Shown piece after piece: positions 24,931 to 34,125 of a stretch of DNA of 64,000 nucleotides. The position numbers and the translations under genes are program-made. This DNA comes from UBA8079 sp965205535 (GTDB taxonomy: Bacteria; Pseudomonadota; Alphaproteobacteria; UBA6615), in NCBI GenBank assembly GCA_965205535.1, contig CBDBHH010000005.1:1116001-1180000 (forward strand), read 5' to 3'. Within the stretch, counting starts at the first letter, position 1, and each line of letters begins with the position of its first letter. Under the pieces are notes generated by a model. That model was not told the DNA's origin and did no database searches. It saw only the letters and a list, made by a program, of their open reading frames with translations.

Positions 24931-26088
24931 ATGCGCATCGCCTTCTACGCGCCGATGAAGCCGCCCGACCACCCGGTCCCCTCGGGTGATCGTCATCTGG
25001 CACGATTGCTCCTGCGCGCGCTGCGTCATTCGGGCCACACGCCCGAGCTCATATCGCGCTTCGTCAGCCGTGACGGTGCGGGCGACCCCGAGCGGCAGGC
25101 GCGGCTCAAGGCGCTGGGTGAGAAACTCGCCACACGGCTTATCCGCCGCCTCACCGCGCGCCCTCCAGAGGCTCGGCCGGAGGCCTGGTTCACCTATCAC
25201 GTCTATCACAAGGCGCCGGACTGGATCGGGCCGACCGTCGCCGACGCGCTCGGCATTCCCTACATCATTACCGAGGCCTCCTCGGCACCCAAACGCGCCG
25301 GCGGTCCATGGGACATCGGCTACCGGGGCGCCAATGCCGCCATCGCGCGCGCCGATGCGATCCTCACCCTCAACAGCGATGACTGGGATTGCCTCCAGCC
25401 GATCGCAACGCCCCCGGTTCTGCATCGCCGCATGTTTCCCTTTGTCGACGCCGATCCCTTCACAACTGCAACGGCACGGCGTGGCAATCTGCGCGACGCC
25501 CTGGTCCGCGACACGGGCTGGCCCGACGACACTCTCATTTTGCTGGCCGTCGGCATGATGCGGGCCGGCGCCAAGCAGGGGTCTTACGTGCAACTCAACG
25601 ACGCATTGGCGCAACTCCCGGGCGACAACTGGCGCCTCATCGTCGCCGGCGATGGCCCTCAGCGCGCGGAGATCGAGACCCTGCTCGAGGCCACAGCGCC
25701 CGGCCGGATCCGGTTTCTGGGCGCGCTCCCCCCGGACCGGTTGGCGGAGATTTATGCGCTGGCGGACATCCTCGTCTGGCCGGCGGTCGACGAGGCCTTC
25801 GGTATCGCACTTCTCGAAGCCCAGGCAGCAGGCCTCCCCGTGGTCGCCGGCAAGGCGCGCGGGGTCCCGGACATTGTCGGTGCCGGCGTCACCGGCCTGC
25901 TCCCGGCCGCGGGGGACCCGGACGCCTTCGCCGCGGCGGTTCAGCGCCTGATGGATGACCGGGATCTGCGCACCGGGATGGGGGCAGCCGCCGCACGCCG
26001 CGTGCGTGCGAAATTTGACCTCCCGACCGCGGCTGCCATGCTCGATTCAACCCTGAACACTGTTTCCATCTCGCGGACCGCCCCATGA
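24931..26088 (+). CDS. Glycosyltransferase family 4 protein, second copy
   Basis: A 385-residue GT4-like enzyme. The start MRIAFYAPMKPPDHPVPSGD with the basic R-x-L-x-R pattern is characteristic of one subgroup, and the C-terminal ALPPDRLAEIYALADILVWPAVDEAFGIALLEAQ stretch contains the E-x7-E nucleotide-sugar motif (EAFGIALLE). It lies between the first GT4 gene and the histidine phosphatase gene, overlapping the latter by 4 bases. It differs clearly from the first GT4 gene, so it likely transfers another sugar. Confidence 0.9.
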   Translation: MRIAFYAPMKPPDHPVPSGDRHLARLLLRALRHSGHTPELISRFVSRDGAGDPERQARLKALGEKLATRLIRRLTARPPEARPEAWFTYHVYHKAPDWIGPTVADALGIPYIITEASSAPKRAGGPWDIGYRGANAAIARADAILTLNSDDWDCLQPIATPPVLHRRMFPFVDADPFTTATARRGNLRDALVRDTGWPDDTLILLAVGMMRAGAKQGSYVQLNDALAQLPGDNWRLIVAGDGPQRAEIETLLEATAPGRIRFLGALPPDRLAEIYALADILVWPAVDEAFGIALLEAQAAGLPVVAGKARGVPDIVGAGVTGLLPAAGDPDAFAAAVQRLMDDRDLRTGMGAAAARRVRAKFDLPTAAAMLDSTLNTVSISRTAP

Positions 26089-26681
26089 CGTCACTCGTTT
26101 TCCTCCGCCACGGCCTCACCGAGTGGAACGTCGAACGCCGCATGCAGGGGCGCCACGACATCCCCCTCAATGACGACGGGCGCGCCATGGTCGCCGCCTG
26201 GCGCCTGCCGCCTGAGCTCGCCGAAATGTCTATCGTCGCGAGCCCGCTGATCCGCTGCCGCGAGACCGCTGAAATCCTCAAAGCCAACAACCCGGGACTT
26301 GGGTCGGTGACCTATGACGACCGGCTGGTCGAGAAGCACTGGGGCGTGTGGGAAGGTCGCAACCTCCACGAGATGGAGGCAGAGCTCGGCGACGATGCCC
26401 ATCGCGGTGACTACCGGCCCGATGGCGGCGAGAGCCGCCAGGACATGCTCCCCCGGGTCAGCGATGCGCTGGCCGACCTCGCGGCCAACGCAGCACCACG
26501 GATCGTCGTCACCCACCGCGGTGTCATCCGCGCTGTCTACGCACTCGCCACCGGCTGGGACCTGACCGGCGAGTCCGCCGACGAAATGTCACGACGCAAG
26601 GCGCAGATCTTCGATGCGTCACCCGACGGCAGCGCCACGATTGACCGGCTCAACATCGCGCTCAAGGGCGGCACCGAATGA
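26085..26681 (+). CDS. Histidine phosphatase (phosphoglycerate mutase-like) in a glycosyltransferase operon
   Basis: A 198-residue histidine phosphatase superfamily protein. The catalytic LRHGLTEWN motif lies at residues 7-15 and the second half of the site at VVTHRGVIRAV (about 144-154). The intermediate Arg-rich SPLIRCRETAEIL is present. The superfamily includes sugar- and nucleotide-phosphatases and mutases; given its place within a glycosyltransferase operon, dephosphorylation of a sugar phosphate or glycan intermediate is a reasonable inference. It overlaps both neighbours by 4 bases. Confidence 0.9.
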   Translation: MTSLVFLRHGLTEWNVERRMQGRHDIPLNDDGRAMVAAWRLPPELAEMSIVASPLIRCRETAEILKANNPGLGSVTYDDRLVEKHWGVWEGRNLHEMEAELGDDAHRGDYRPDGGESRQDMLPRVSDALADLAANAAPRIVVTHRGVIRAVYALATGWDLTGESADEMSRRKAQIFDASPDGSATIDRLNIALKGGTE

Positions 26682-27844
26682 GCGGTCGGTCGAAAATCCT
26701 GTTCTACGTCCAGCATCTGCTGGGCATCGGTCACCTGATGCGCGCCGGCACGCTCGCGCGGGCGCTCCAGGAAGGCGGCTTCGAGACCGTGCTGGTGTCC
26801 GGCGGCACGAACGTCCCCGGCTTTGACCCTGGCGCGGCGCGTTTCATTCAGCTGCCACCCACCCGCGCCACCGACAAGTATTTCAAGGTGCTGGTCGACG
26901 AAAAGGGCGAGCAGATCGACGATACGTGGAAGGAAAACCGCCGCGATCGGCTGCTGGAAATCTACGCGACCGAACAACCGGACATCATTCTGATCGAGAT
27001 GTATCCGTTCGGGCGCCGCCAGATGCGCTTCGAGATCGAACCGCTGATCGAGGCGGCCCGTGATCAGGGAGAAGGTCGCGCGCTCATCGTCTCGTCCGTG
27101 CGCGATATCCTGGTCGAGCCCGACAAGCCGGGCCGGGTCGACGAAATGGTGGCGCGGACCCGCAACTATTTCGACCTGGTGCTGATCCATGGCGACCCCA
27201 ACTTCATCAGCTTCGAAGAGACTTTCCCGCGCATGTCGGAGATCGCGGACATCTCGCACTACACAGGTTATGTGGTGGATGCCGCGCCCGCGCCCGACGC
27301 CAACGGCCCGGGCGCCGGCGAGGTCATCGTCTCGACCGGCGGCGGCGCGGTCAGCGACGACATGCTCGAGGCGGCCATTGGCGCACGGGCGTTGTCATGT
27401 CTGGCCGATACGCCCTGGCGGGTACTGATCGGCCACAATTTGCCCGAGGCGGATTTCATGGCGTATCGCGACGCCGCGCCAGACGGGGTCACCGTCGAGC
27501 GATCGCGCCCCGATTTCCCACAGCTCCTTGCCAATTGCCGCCTGTCTATTTCCCAGGGCGGCTACAACACGGTGATGGAAGTTCTGGCCGCTCGGACCCC
27601 GGCTGTTTGCATTCCCTATGCAGGTGGGCTGGAAAGCGAACAGACCCTGCGCTGCCGCCTGCTGGCCGATCGCGGCGCCCTTGAGATCATAGAACCCGGC
27701 GCTGTGAACCCGCAAGCCGTCGCGACGGCGGCCGACCGCGCCGTTGCCGAGACCCGCGCGCGCGGATCCGGTCTCGACCTGGACGGGGCGCAAAACAGCA
27801 CGGAAATCCTGAAAACGGCACTGAATCATCACAGGATGGCCTGA
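26678..27844 (+). CDS. Predicted glycosyltransferase (MurG-like GT-B, COG4671 type), second copy
   Basis: A 388-residue GT-B protein related to the first gene of the operon. It has LFYVQHLLGIGHLMRAGTLA at the N-terminus and ISQGGYNTVMEVLAARTPAV near the C-terminus, the same G-x-GH and GGYNT loops. The resemblance suggests duplication and then divergence of acceptor or donor choice. It is the last gene of the five-gene operon; a 9-base inverted repeat follows. Confidence 0.88.
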   Translation: MSGRSKILFYVQHLLGIGHLMRAGTLARALQEGGFETVLVSGGTNVPGFDPGAARFIQLPPTRATDKYFKVLVDEKGEQIDDTWKENRRDRLLEIYATEQPDIILIEMYPFGRRQMRFEIEPLIEAARDQGEGRALIVSSVRDILVEPDKPGRVDEMVARTRNYFDLVLIHGDPNFISFEETFPRMSEIADISHYTGYVVDAAPAPDANGPGAGEVIVSTGGGAVSDDMLEAAIGARALSCLADTPWRVLIGHNLPEADFMAYRDAAPDGVTVERSRPDFPQLLANCRLSISQGGYNTVMEVLAARTPAVCIPYAGGLESEQTLRCRLLADRGALEIIEPGAVNPQAVATAADRAVAETRARGSGLDLDGAQNSTEILKTALNHHRMA

Positions 27845-27847
27845 TCC

Positions 27848-27883
27848 ACCCGGATTCACGCAGAAAATGCCCGAAATCCGGGT
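27848..27883 (+). other. Hairpin after the glycosyltransferase operon
   Basis: ACCCGGATT (27848-27856) and AATCCGGGT (27875-27883) form a 9-base stem right after the operon stop, without a T-run. It may stabilise the 3' end or reduce read-through into the deacetylase gene. Confidence 0.45.
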
Positions 27884-27970
27884 TACTCCCGACCACCGAA
27901 CCGTCTAGTCTGGGCATTGGGAGACAGTCCGGATTGGGGGGTCCGGGCGCGCAGGGAGTGTTTAAAACCC

Positions 27971-28777
27971 ATGGCCTTGGCTATGCCCGAAAACTCTGAC
28001 ATGCCGGATCCGGCATGGGGCGCCCTGATGGGCGAACTCGACGCGTGGGCCGCTGCGGGAAAAACCGCGACATTCTGGTGGCGCGACGACGACGCCACGG
28101 ACCACACCCCTGCGCTCGACCGCTTGCTGGCGCTGCGCGACGCCACCGACACGCCTCTCGCGCTGGCGGTCATTCCCGCCAAGGCGACCGATGCCCTGCG
28201 CGACCGGCTCGCGAACGAGAAAAACACCTCGGTCCTGCAACACGGATACTCCCACAAGGACTTCAACGCCGGCGAGGGCCGCAAGATCGAACTCGACGAC
28301 AGCCGCCCGGCAGAGTATGTGGTCGCCGACTTGGCGATGGGTGGTCAGGCGATGGAGAAATTCGCACGCCGCCTGCCGGTTCTCGTGCCGCCATGGAATA
28401 GAATCGCGCCCCACATTGTTCCCTTCTTGCCAGAGATCGGCATTCGCGGACTGAGCACGTACGGGGTACGGACGCGTGTAACCTTTACCGGCGGCCTGCG
28501 TCTAAACAATGTCCACGCGGATGTGATCGACTGGCGCGGCAAGCGCACCGGCGTGGCGCGCGGGTTTTTGGGGGCGGACAACATCATCGGCGACATTCTC
28601 GAGCACCTGACCGCCCGGCGGACCGGCGACGATGCCTCGGAGGCGACCGGCCTGATGACCCATCACGCCGACATGGACGATGTGATGTTCGATTTCGTCA
28701 CCGAATTTGTGAACCGCACCCGGGCCCACCCTGCGGTAGTCTGGCAATCCGCCACCGAGGTATTTTCAATTTCATGA
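27971..28777 (+). CDS. Polysaccharide deacetylase-like protein
   Basis: A 268-residue protein resembling bacterial polysaccharide deacetylases (NodB/CE4-like barrel). FWWRDDDATDHTPALDRLL supplies the metal-binding acidic cluster, and LQHGYSHKDF gives the H-x3-H metal pair. The LVPPWNRI motif corresponds to the barrel strand with the conserved Pro-Trp-Asn-Arg. No signal peptide is seen, so it may act in the cytoplasm on a glycan precursor. Starts at 27971 and 27983 are both possible. It overlaps the next gene by 4 bases and lies 126 bases after the glycosyltransferase operon, so a shared glycan pathway is likely. Confidence 0.82.
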   Translation: MALAMPENSDMPDPAWGALMGELDAWAAAGKTATFWWRDDDATDHTPALDRLLALRDATDTPLALAVIPAKATDALRDRLANEKNTSVLQHGYSHKDFNAGEGRKIELDDSRPAEYVVADLAMGGQAMEKFARRLPVLVPPWNRIAPHIVPFLPEIGIRGLSTYGVRTRVTFTGGLRLNNVHADVIDWRGKRTGVARGFLGADNIIGDILEHLTARRTGDDASEATGLMTHHADMDDVMFDFVTEFVNRTRAHPAVVWQSATEVFSIS

Positions 28778-29310
28778 CCACCCACCGCTACTCGCCCCGC
28801 GCCCTGAACGCGGATCTGCTGCGCGCCGGCATCGGGCTCGTCTGCTGCGTCGTGCCGTTGGCCACGGTCGATTTCGGTGTGGTCGTCACCCTGATCTTCG
28901 CCGTTCCCGCCGCACTGTTCGCGATTTTCGGACTGCGCACATGGCGCAACCGGGCCGTCACGGTTCGCATCGACGCAGACGGAATATCGACCCCCGCCAC
29001 GACCATCCCCTGGCAGGACGTCACCGGTGTGAAGCTCTCGTATTTCTCGACCCGGCGCGACCGCGAGAACGGGTGGATGCAACTCAAGCTCCAGGGGCGG
29101 AACTGCACCATCGCGCTCAACTCCGCGCTGGAGGAATTCGACACCGTGTGCCGCGCCGCCTTCGAGGCCGCGCGCAGCAACGACATCGAATTCACCGACG
29201 CCAGCGCGCGCAACTTCGCGGCCCTGGGCCTGGGCGCGATCGTCCCGGACCATGATCCCACACCCGCGGCCCTCACCGGCTGGGGCAACCCGGCGGACTG
29301 GCGACGATGA
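28774..29310 (+). CDS. Small membrane protein with a PH-like C-terminal domain
   Basis: I do not recognise this 178-residue protein by name. It has two hydrophobic segments (about residues 15-55), then a soluble region with WRNRAVTVRIDADGISTPATTIPWQDVTGVKLSYFSTRRD, the strand pattern of bacterial PH-like (DUF-type) domains that follow short membrane hairpins. It overlaps the deacetylase gene by 4 bases and the ABC ATPase gene by 4 bases, so the three are cotranslated. An accessory role in membrane anchoring of the glycan or peptide system is a guess. Confidence 0.75.
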   Translation: MTTHRYSPRALNADLLRAGIGLVCCVVPLATVDFGVVVTLIFAVPAALFAIFGLRTWRNRAVTVRIDADGISTPATTIPWQDVTGVKLSYFSTRRDRENGWMQLKLQGRNCTIALNSALEEFDTVCRAAFEAARSNDIEFTDASARNFAALGLGAIVPDHDPTPAALTGWGNPADWRR

Positions 29311-31196
29311 CCGACCTCCTCAGCGTTCGCGACCTCAAGGTCGACTTCACCGTTCACGGCGACCAGCTGCGTGCCGTGGATGGCGTGTCCTTCCGGGTCC
29401 GCCAGGGCGGCACCACAGCACTCGTCGGCGAGTCCGGTTCCGGCAAGTCGGTCTGCAGCCAGGCAATCATGGGCATTCTGCCCAATATCGGCGCCATCGC
29501 GGGCGGAGAGATATTGTTCACCGATCCGCGCGGCGACGGCACGCCGGTCGATCTGGCGCAGCTGGAGCGCGACGGCAAGCCGATGCGCGCCATCCGCGGC
29601 GGCCGGATTTCGATGATCTTCCAGGAACCGATGACCTCGCTCTCGCCGCTGCACACGGTCGGCGACCAAATCACCGAGGCGCTGCACCTGCACCGCGATG
29701 TGGACAAACAGACCGGCAACGAGCTGGCCGCCGAGATGCTGCGCCTGGTCGGCTTCCCCGACCCGCTCCGCGCGCTGAAGACCTATCCGTTCGAGCTGTC
29801 GGGCGGGCTGCGCCAGCGCGCCATGATCGCGATGGCGCTGGTCTGCCGCCCCGCGCTGCTCATCGCCGACGAACCGACCACCGCGCTGGACGTCACGATC
29901 CAGGCGCAGATCCTCAAACTGATCAAGGATCTGCAATCGGAACTCGACATGGCTGTCCTGATGATCACCCATGATCTCGGCGTGGTCGCAAACGTCGCCG
30001 AGGAAGTCGTGGTGATGTTCCGCGGCAAGGTGATGGAGAGCGGTACGGTCGAGGATATCTACCGCGATCCCGGTCACCCCTATCTCAAGGCGCTGCTCAA
30101 TGCTGTCCCGCGCTTCGGCCTAGCCGAGGGTGAACGCCTCGTGCCGTTGCGCGAGATCAAGGCGGAATCCGGCGAACTGATCAAACCCAACGCGGACCGC
30201 GCGCCCCAGGCGGCGGCGGGCACACCCTTGCTCACTGTCGACGGCATCTCCAAGAGCTTCATGATCCGCAAAGGCAGCTATTTCGGCTCCCAGGAGGCCC
30301 GGTCGGTCCTTGCGGTGGACGATGTCAGCTTCGAGATCGCGCGCGGCGAATGCCTGGGCCTGGTGGGCGAGTCCGGTTGCGGCAAGACCACAACATCGAA
30401 AATGATCATGCGCGCGCTCGCCACCGACACCGGCACCGTCACCTTCCATGACGGCGGACAACCGGTCGATGTGCTGGCGCTCAAGGGCCGCGAGCTCAAG
30501 GATTTCCGTCGCCGGGTCCAGTTCATCTTCCAGGATCCTTTCGGCTCCCTGAATCCCCGCATGACCGTATTCGAGATCATCGCCGAGCCGCTGGTGATCC
30601 ACGAGATCGGCACCGCCGAGACCCGTGCTGACACCGTACGCGAGCTGATGCGCCTGGTCGGCCTCGACCCGCGGTTCCTCAACCGCTACCCCCACAGTTT
30701 CTCCGGCGGCCAGCGCCAGCGCATCGGCATCGCCCGCGCACTCGCGCTCAAGCCCGACCTGCTGATCTGCGACGAGCCGGTCAGCGCGCTCGATGTGTCG
30801 ATCCAGGCCCAGATCCTCAATCTGCTGAAGGATCTCCAGTCGGCCCTGGGCCTGACCTACCTGTTTATCAGCCACAACCTCGCCGTCGTCGATTACATCG
30901 CCGACCGGATCGCGGTGATGTGCGCCGGCCGCCTCGTCGAGATGGCGCCGAGCAAGACGCTGTTCCAGAACCCCGCACACCCCTACACCCAGGCGCTGTT
31001 GTCCGCCGTGCCCGAGCCGAGCCTCGAGAACCAGCTCAACCTCACCGATCTGATGGAGGATCGCGCCTCGGATCCAACCCGATGGCCCGCCCCCTTCACC
31101 ATCGACAACCAGTCCCAGCCCCGGCTCGTCGAGCTGGAGGATGGGCATTACGTCCGCGCCGACCCTGATCGCGGCGCCTTGCCGGAGGTCGCGTGA
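29307..31196 (+). CDS. Fused oligopeptide-type ABC transporter ATPase (DppD-DppF-like)
   Basis: A 629-residue protein with two complete ABC ATPase domains, like E. coli YejF. Domain 1 has Walker A LVGESGSGKSVCS (about residue 36), signature LSGGLRQRAMIAMALV and Walker B ALLIADEPTTALD. Domain 2 has LVGESGCGKTTTSK (about 353), FSGGQRQRIGIARALAL and DLLICDEPVSALD. The oligopeptide-family C-terminal extension with NPAHPYTQALLSAVP follows each domain. It powers uptake with the two permeases downstream. It overlaps the upstream gene by 4 bases and its stop overlaps the binding-protein start (TGATG). Confidence 0.95.
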   Translation: MTDLLSVRDLKVDFTVHGDQLRAVDGVSFRVRQGGTTALVGESGSGKSVCSQAIMGILPNIGAIAGGEILFTDPRGDGTPVDLAQLERDGKPMRAIRGGRISMIFQEPMTSLSPLHTVGDQITEALHLHRDVDKQTGNELAAEMLRLVGFPDPLRALKTYPFELSGGLRQRAMIAMALVCRPALLIADEPTTALDVTIQAQILKLIKDLQSELDMAVLMITHDLGVVANVAEEVVVMFRGKVMESGTVEDIYRDPGHPYLKALLNAVPRFGLAEGERLVPLREIKAESGELIKPNADRAPQAAAGTPLLTVDGISKSFMIRKGSYFGSQEARSVLAVDDVSFEIARGECLGLVGESGCGKTTTSKMIMRALATDTGTVTFHDGGQPVDVLALKGRELKDFRRRVQFIFQDPFGSLNPRMTVFEIIAEPLVIHEIGTAETRADTVRELMRLVGLDPRFLNRYPHSFSGGQRQRIGIARALALKPDLLICDEPVSALDVSIQAQILNLLKDLQSALGLTYLFISHNLAVVDYIADRIAVMCAGRLVEMAPSKTLFQNPAHPYTQALLSAVPEPSLENQLNLTDLMEDRASDPTRWPAPFTIDNQSQPRLVELEDGHYVRADPDRGALPEVA

Positions 31197-33097
31197 TGCG
31201 CCTGAAGAATTTACTCCCTGCGGCCCTGGCCGCGATCCTGCTCGTCCCGGCCGCCCCGGTGACAACCGCCATGGCCGAAGATTTCGGTCAGTCGCCCGCC
31301 GTGGCAAAACTGGTCGCGGAAGGCAAGCTCCCGCCGGTCGACCAACGCCTGCCCCAGCCGCCGCGGACGATCGATGTCGCGGGTGGTGCGTATGGCGGCG
31401 ATTTACGCATCGCCATGGCCCGTGCGCGCGACACCCGGCTGATGACTGTCTATGGCTACGCCCGACTGGTCGGCTATGACGGCGACTATAATCTGGTGCC
31501 CGACATTCTCGAATCCTTCGAGGCGGTCGACGACAAGGTCTTCACCTTCAAGCTCCGCAAGGGCCACAAATGGTCCGACGGCCATCCCTTCACGACCGAG
31601 GATTTCCGCTACTGGTGGGAAGACATGGCCAACGACATCGACCTGTCTCCGCTCGGGCCACCGGTCCTGCTCAAGGTCGACGGCGAAGTGCCCAAGGTCG
31701 AGATTCTCGACGAACAGACCATCCGCTTCAGCTGGTCGAAGCCGAACCCGTTCTTCCTGCCCGCACTGGCCGGCCCGCGCCCGCCATTTATTTATCGGCC
31801 GGCCCATTATCTGAAACAGTTCCACAAGAAATACGCCGAGCCCGCCGCGCTCGAGGCGTTCATCAAGAAACGGCGCATGCGCGGCTGGGGGCCATTGCAC
31901 AACAGCCTGGATAATCTCTACGACATGGATAACCCGGCGCTGCCGACCCTGCAGCCCTGGTTCAACACCATCCGCCCGCCGGCCCAGCAGTTCGTGTTCT
32001 TGCGCAATCCCTTCTTCCACCGGGTCGACGAGGACGGCAACCAGCTGCCCTATATCGAGCGGGTCCTGATGAACATTTCCGACGGCAAGCTGATCCCGGC
32101 CAAGGCCAGCGCCGGCGAGATTGATCTGCAGGCCCGCAACCTGTTCATGAGCCACTTCACCTTCCTGAAGCAGTCGGAAAAGAAGGAGGGCTTCAAGACC
32201 CTGCTGTGGGACACGTCGCTCGGCGCGCGGATCGCGCTCTACCCCAACCTGCACATCGCCGACCCCGAATGGCGCAAGGTCTTCCGCAACCGCGATTTCC
32301 GCCACGCGCTCAGCCTCGCCATCGACCGGGAAGAAATCAACGAGGTTATCTATTTCGGCCTCGCCCAACCGTCGAACAACTCCGTGCTGCCGCAAAGCCC
32401 GTTGTTCCGCGAAGAATTTCAGACCAAATGGGCCGACTTCGATCTCGACCGCGCCGACGCCCTGCTCGACGGCATGGGCCTCGACAAGCGCGACAAGGAC
32501 GGGGTCCGACTGCTGCCCGGCGGGCGCCGCCTCGAGATCGTCGTCGAGACCGCCGGCGAGGAGACCGAACAGACCGATGTGCTCGAGCTGGTCCATGATT
32601 CCTGGCTCGATATCGGCGTGAAGATCTTCACCCGGCCGTCCCAGCGCGAGGTTTTCCGCAACCGGGTGTTCGCGGGCGAGACCATGATGGGTGTCTGGTT
32701 CGGGGCGAACAACGGCATCGTCACCGCGAATATGAGCCCCGAGGAATTCGTGCCGACCCGGCAGGACCAGTATCAGTGGCCGAAATGGGGCCAGTATTAT
32801 CAAACCGAAGGCCAGGCCGGTGACGCCATCGACATGCCCGCCGCCCAGGAACTGTTCGACCTGTTCCGCCGCTGGCAAGTCGCCTCATCCGAAGGTGAAC
32901 GCACCGAAATCTGGGAGCGCATCCTCGAGATCAACGCCGACGAGACCTTCACCATCGGCGTTGTGTGCTGCACAAAGCAGCCGGTCGTGGTGATGGAAAC
33001 CCTCAAGGGCGTGCCCAAGGAAGCGATCTACGCCTGGGATCCGGGCGCGCATTTCGGCATCTATCTGCCCGACACCTTCTATTTCGAACGCCCGTAG
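31196..33097 (+). CDS. Peptide-type ABC transporter periplasmic binding protein
   Basis: A 633-residue cluster C (family 5) solute-binding protein with a signal peptide (MRLKNLLPAALAAILL..., cleavage near TTAMAED). The conserved FTFKLRKGHKWSDGHPFTTEDF segment and the later RHALSLAIDREEIN motif identify it. Its length, over 600 residues, resembles YejA-type proteins more than DppA. It probably binds peptides or a modified peptide or glycopeptide. GGAGG lies seven bases before the ATG at 31196, better spaced than the GTG at 31193. The gene sits between the ATPase and permease genes, an unusual order. Confidence 0.93.
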   Translation: MRLKNLLPAALAAILLVPAAPVTTAMAEDFGQSPAVAKLVAEGKLPPVDQRLPQPPRTIDVAGGAYGGDLRIAMARARDTRLMTVYGYARLVGYDGDYNLVPDILESFEAVDDKVFTFKLRKGHKWSDGHPFTTEDFRYWWEDMANDIDLSPLGPPVLLKVDGEVPKVEILDEQTIRFSWSKPNPFFLPALAGPRPPFIYRPAHYLKQFHKKYAEPAALEAFIKKRRMRGWGPLHNSLDNLYDMDNPALPTLQPWFNTIRPPAQQFVFLRNPFFHRVDEDGNQLPYIERVLMNISDGKLIPAKASAGEIDLQARNLFMSHFTFLKQSEKKEGFKTLLWDTSLGARIALYPNLHIADPEWRKVFRNRDFRHALSLAIDREEINEVIYFGLAQPSNNSVLPQSPLFREEFQTKWADFDLDRADALLDGMGLDKRDKDGVRLLPGGRRLEIVVETAGEETEQTDVLELVHDSWLDIGVKIFTRPSQREVFRNRVFAGETMMGVWFGANNGIVTANMSPEEFVPTRQDQYQWPKWGQYYQTEGQAGDAIDMPAAQELFDLFRRWQVASSEGERTEIWERILEINADETFTIGVVCCTKQPVVVMETLKGVPKEAIYAWDPGAHFGIYLPDTFYFERP

Positions 33098-33126
33098 TGC
33101 GGCGTTCGTAGAGCCCGAGAGCGAAC

Positions 33127-34125
33127 ATGTTCCGTTACATCGTCCACCGATTGCTTCTGATGATCCCGACACTGCTCGCGGTCTCCGCGATCGTGTTCAT
33201 CATCATCCAGCTCCCGCCGGGTGACTATCTGGAGACGTTGATCGCGGAAATGGCATCACGCGGCGAGGCGGTGGACCAGAACCAGATCGCGGCGCTGCGC
33301 CAGGCCTACGGGCTTGATAAATCCCCCGTCGAACAATATTTCTCCTGGCTCTTCGGGCTGCTCCAGGGGGATTTCGGCTGGTCGTTCGAGCATAACCGGC
33401 CGGTCTCGGAGCTGATCGGCCAGCGCATCCTGCTGACCTTCGTTGTGACCTTCTCGACCATCGCCTTCATCTGGATCGTCAGCTTCGTGATCGGCACCTA
33501 TGTGGCCACCCGGCAGTACAGCGTGTCCGACCATGTCGCCACCCTGATCGGCTATCTCGGCCTCGCCACGCCGAACTTCCTGCTGGCGCTTGTGCTGATG
33601 TATTTCGCCAACCAGTGGTTCGACACGTCCATCGGCGGGATCATGGACGACAAGTATCGCAACGCGCCATGGTCCATCGACAAGATGCTGTCGGTGCTGG
33701 AGCATCTGTGGATTCCGGTCATCGTCATCGGCACCTCGGGCACCGCCGGCATGATCCGGCGCCTGCGCGCCAACCTGCTCGACGAGCTGCAGAAGCAGTA
33801 TGTCGTCACCGGCCGCGCCAAGGGGCTGGCCCCGCGCAAGCTTCTCTGGAAGTACCCGTTGCGCATGGCGCTGAACCCGTTCATCGCTGACATCGGCTCC
33901 ATCCTGCCCGAGGTCATTTCCGGCTCGGCGGTCGTGGCCGTGGTGCTCAACCTCGACATCACCGGGCGCATGCTGCTCGACGCGCTGCGTGCCCAGGACA
34001 TGTTCCTCGCCGGTTCCTTCCTGATGTTCCTCGCCCTGTTGGTCGTGATCGGCACGTTGCTTTCCGACCTCGCGCTCGCCGCACTCGATCCCCGGATACG
34101 CCTCAGCGGGGGAACGACGCGATGA
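33127..34125 (+). CDS. ABC transporter permease (DppB/YejB type)
   Basis: A 332-residue permease with six membrane segments. The N-terminal YIVHRLLLMIPTLLAVSAIVF and the cytoplasmic EAA-like loop YVVTGRAKGLAPRKLLWKYPLRMALNP are typical of DppB/YejB subunits. It pairs with the next gene to form the inner-membrane pore. It overlaps the downstream permease by 4 bases, which fixes its 3' end. Confidence 0.95.
   Translation: MFRYIVHRLLLMIPTLLAVSAIVFIIIQLPPGDYLETLIAEMASRGEAVDQNQIAALRQAYGLDKSPVEQYFSWLFGLLQGDFGWSFEHNRPVSELIGQRILLTFVVTFSTIAFIWIVSFVIGTYVATRQYSVSDHVATLIGYLGLATPNFLLALVLMYFANQWFDTSIGGIMDDKYRNAPWSIDKMLSVLEHLWIPVIVIGTSGTAGMIRRLRANLLDELQKQYVVTGRAKGLAPRKLLWKYPLRMALNPFIADIGSILPEVISGSAVVAVVLNLDITGRMLLDALRAQDMFLAGSFLMFLALLVVIGTLLSDLALAALDPRIRLSGGTTR

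Noticed and set aside
31403..32878. A 491-codon minus-strand open frame opposite the binding protein gene
   Set aside because: No recognizable motif, and the plus-strand gene is certain.
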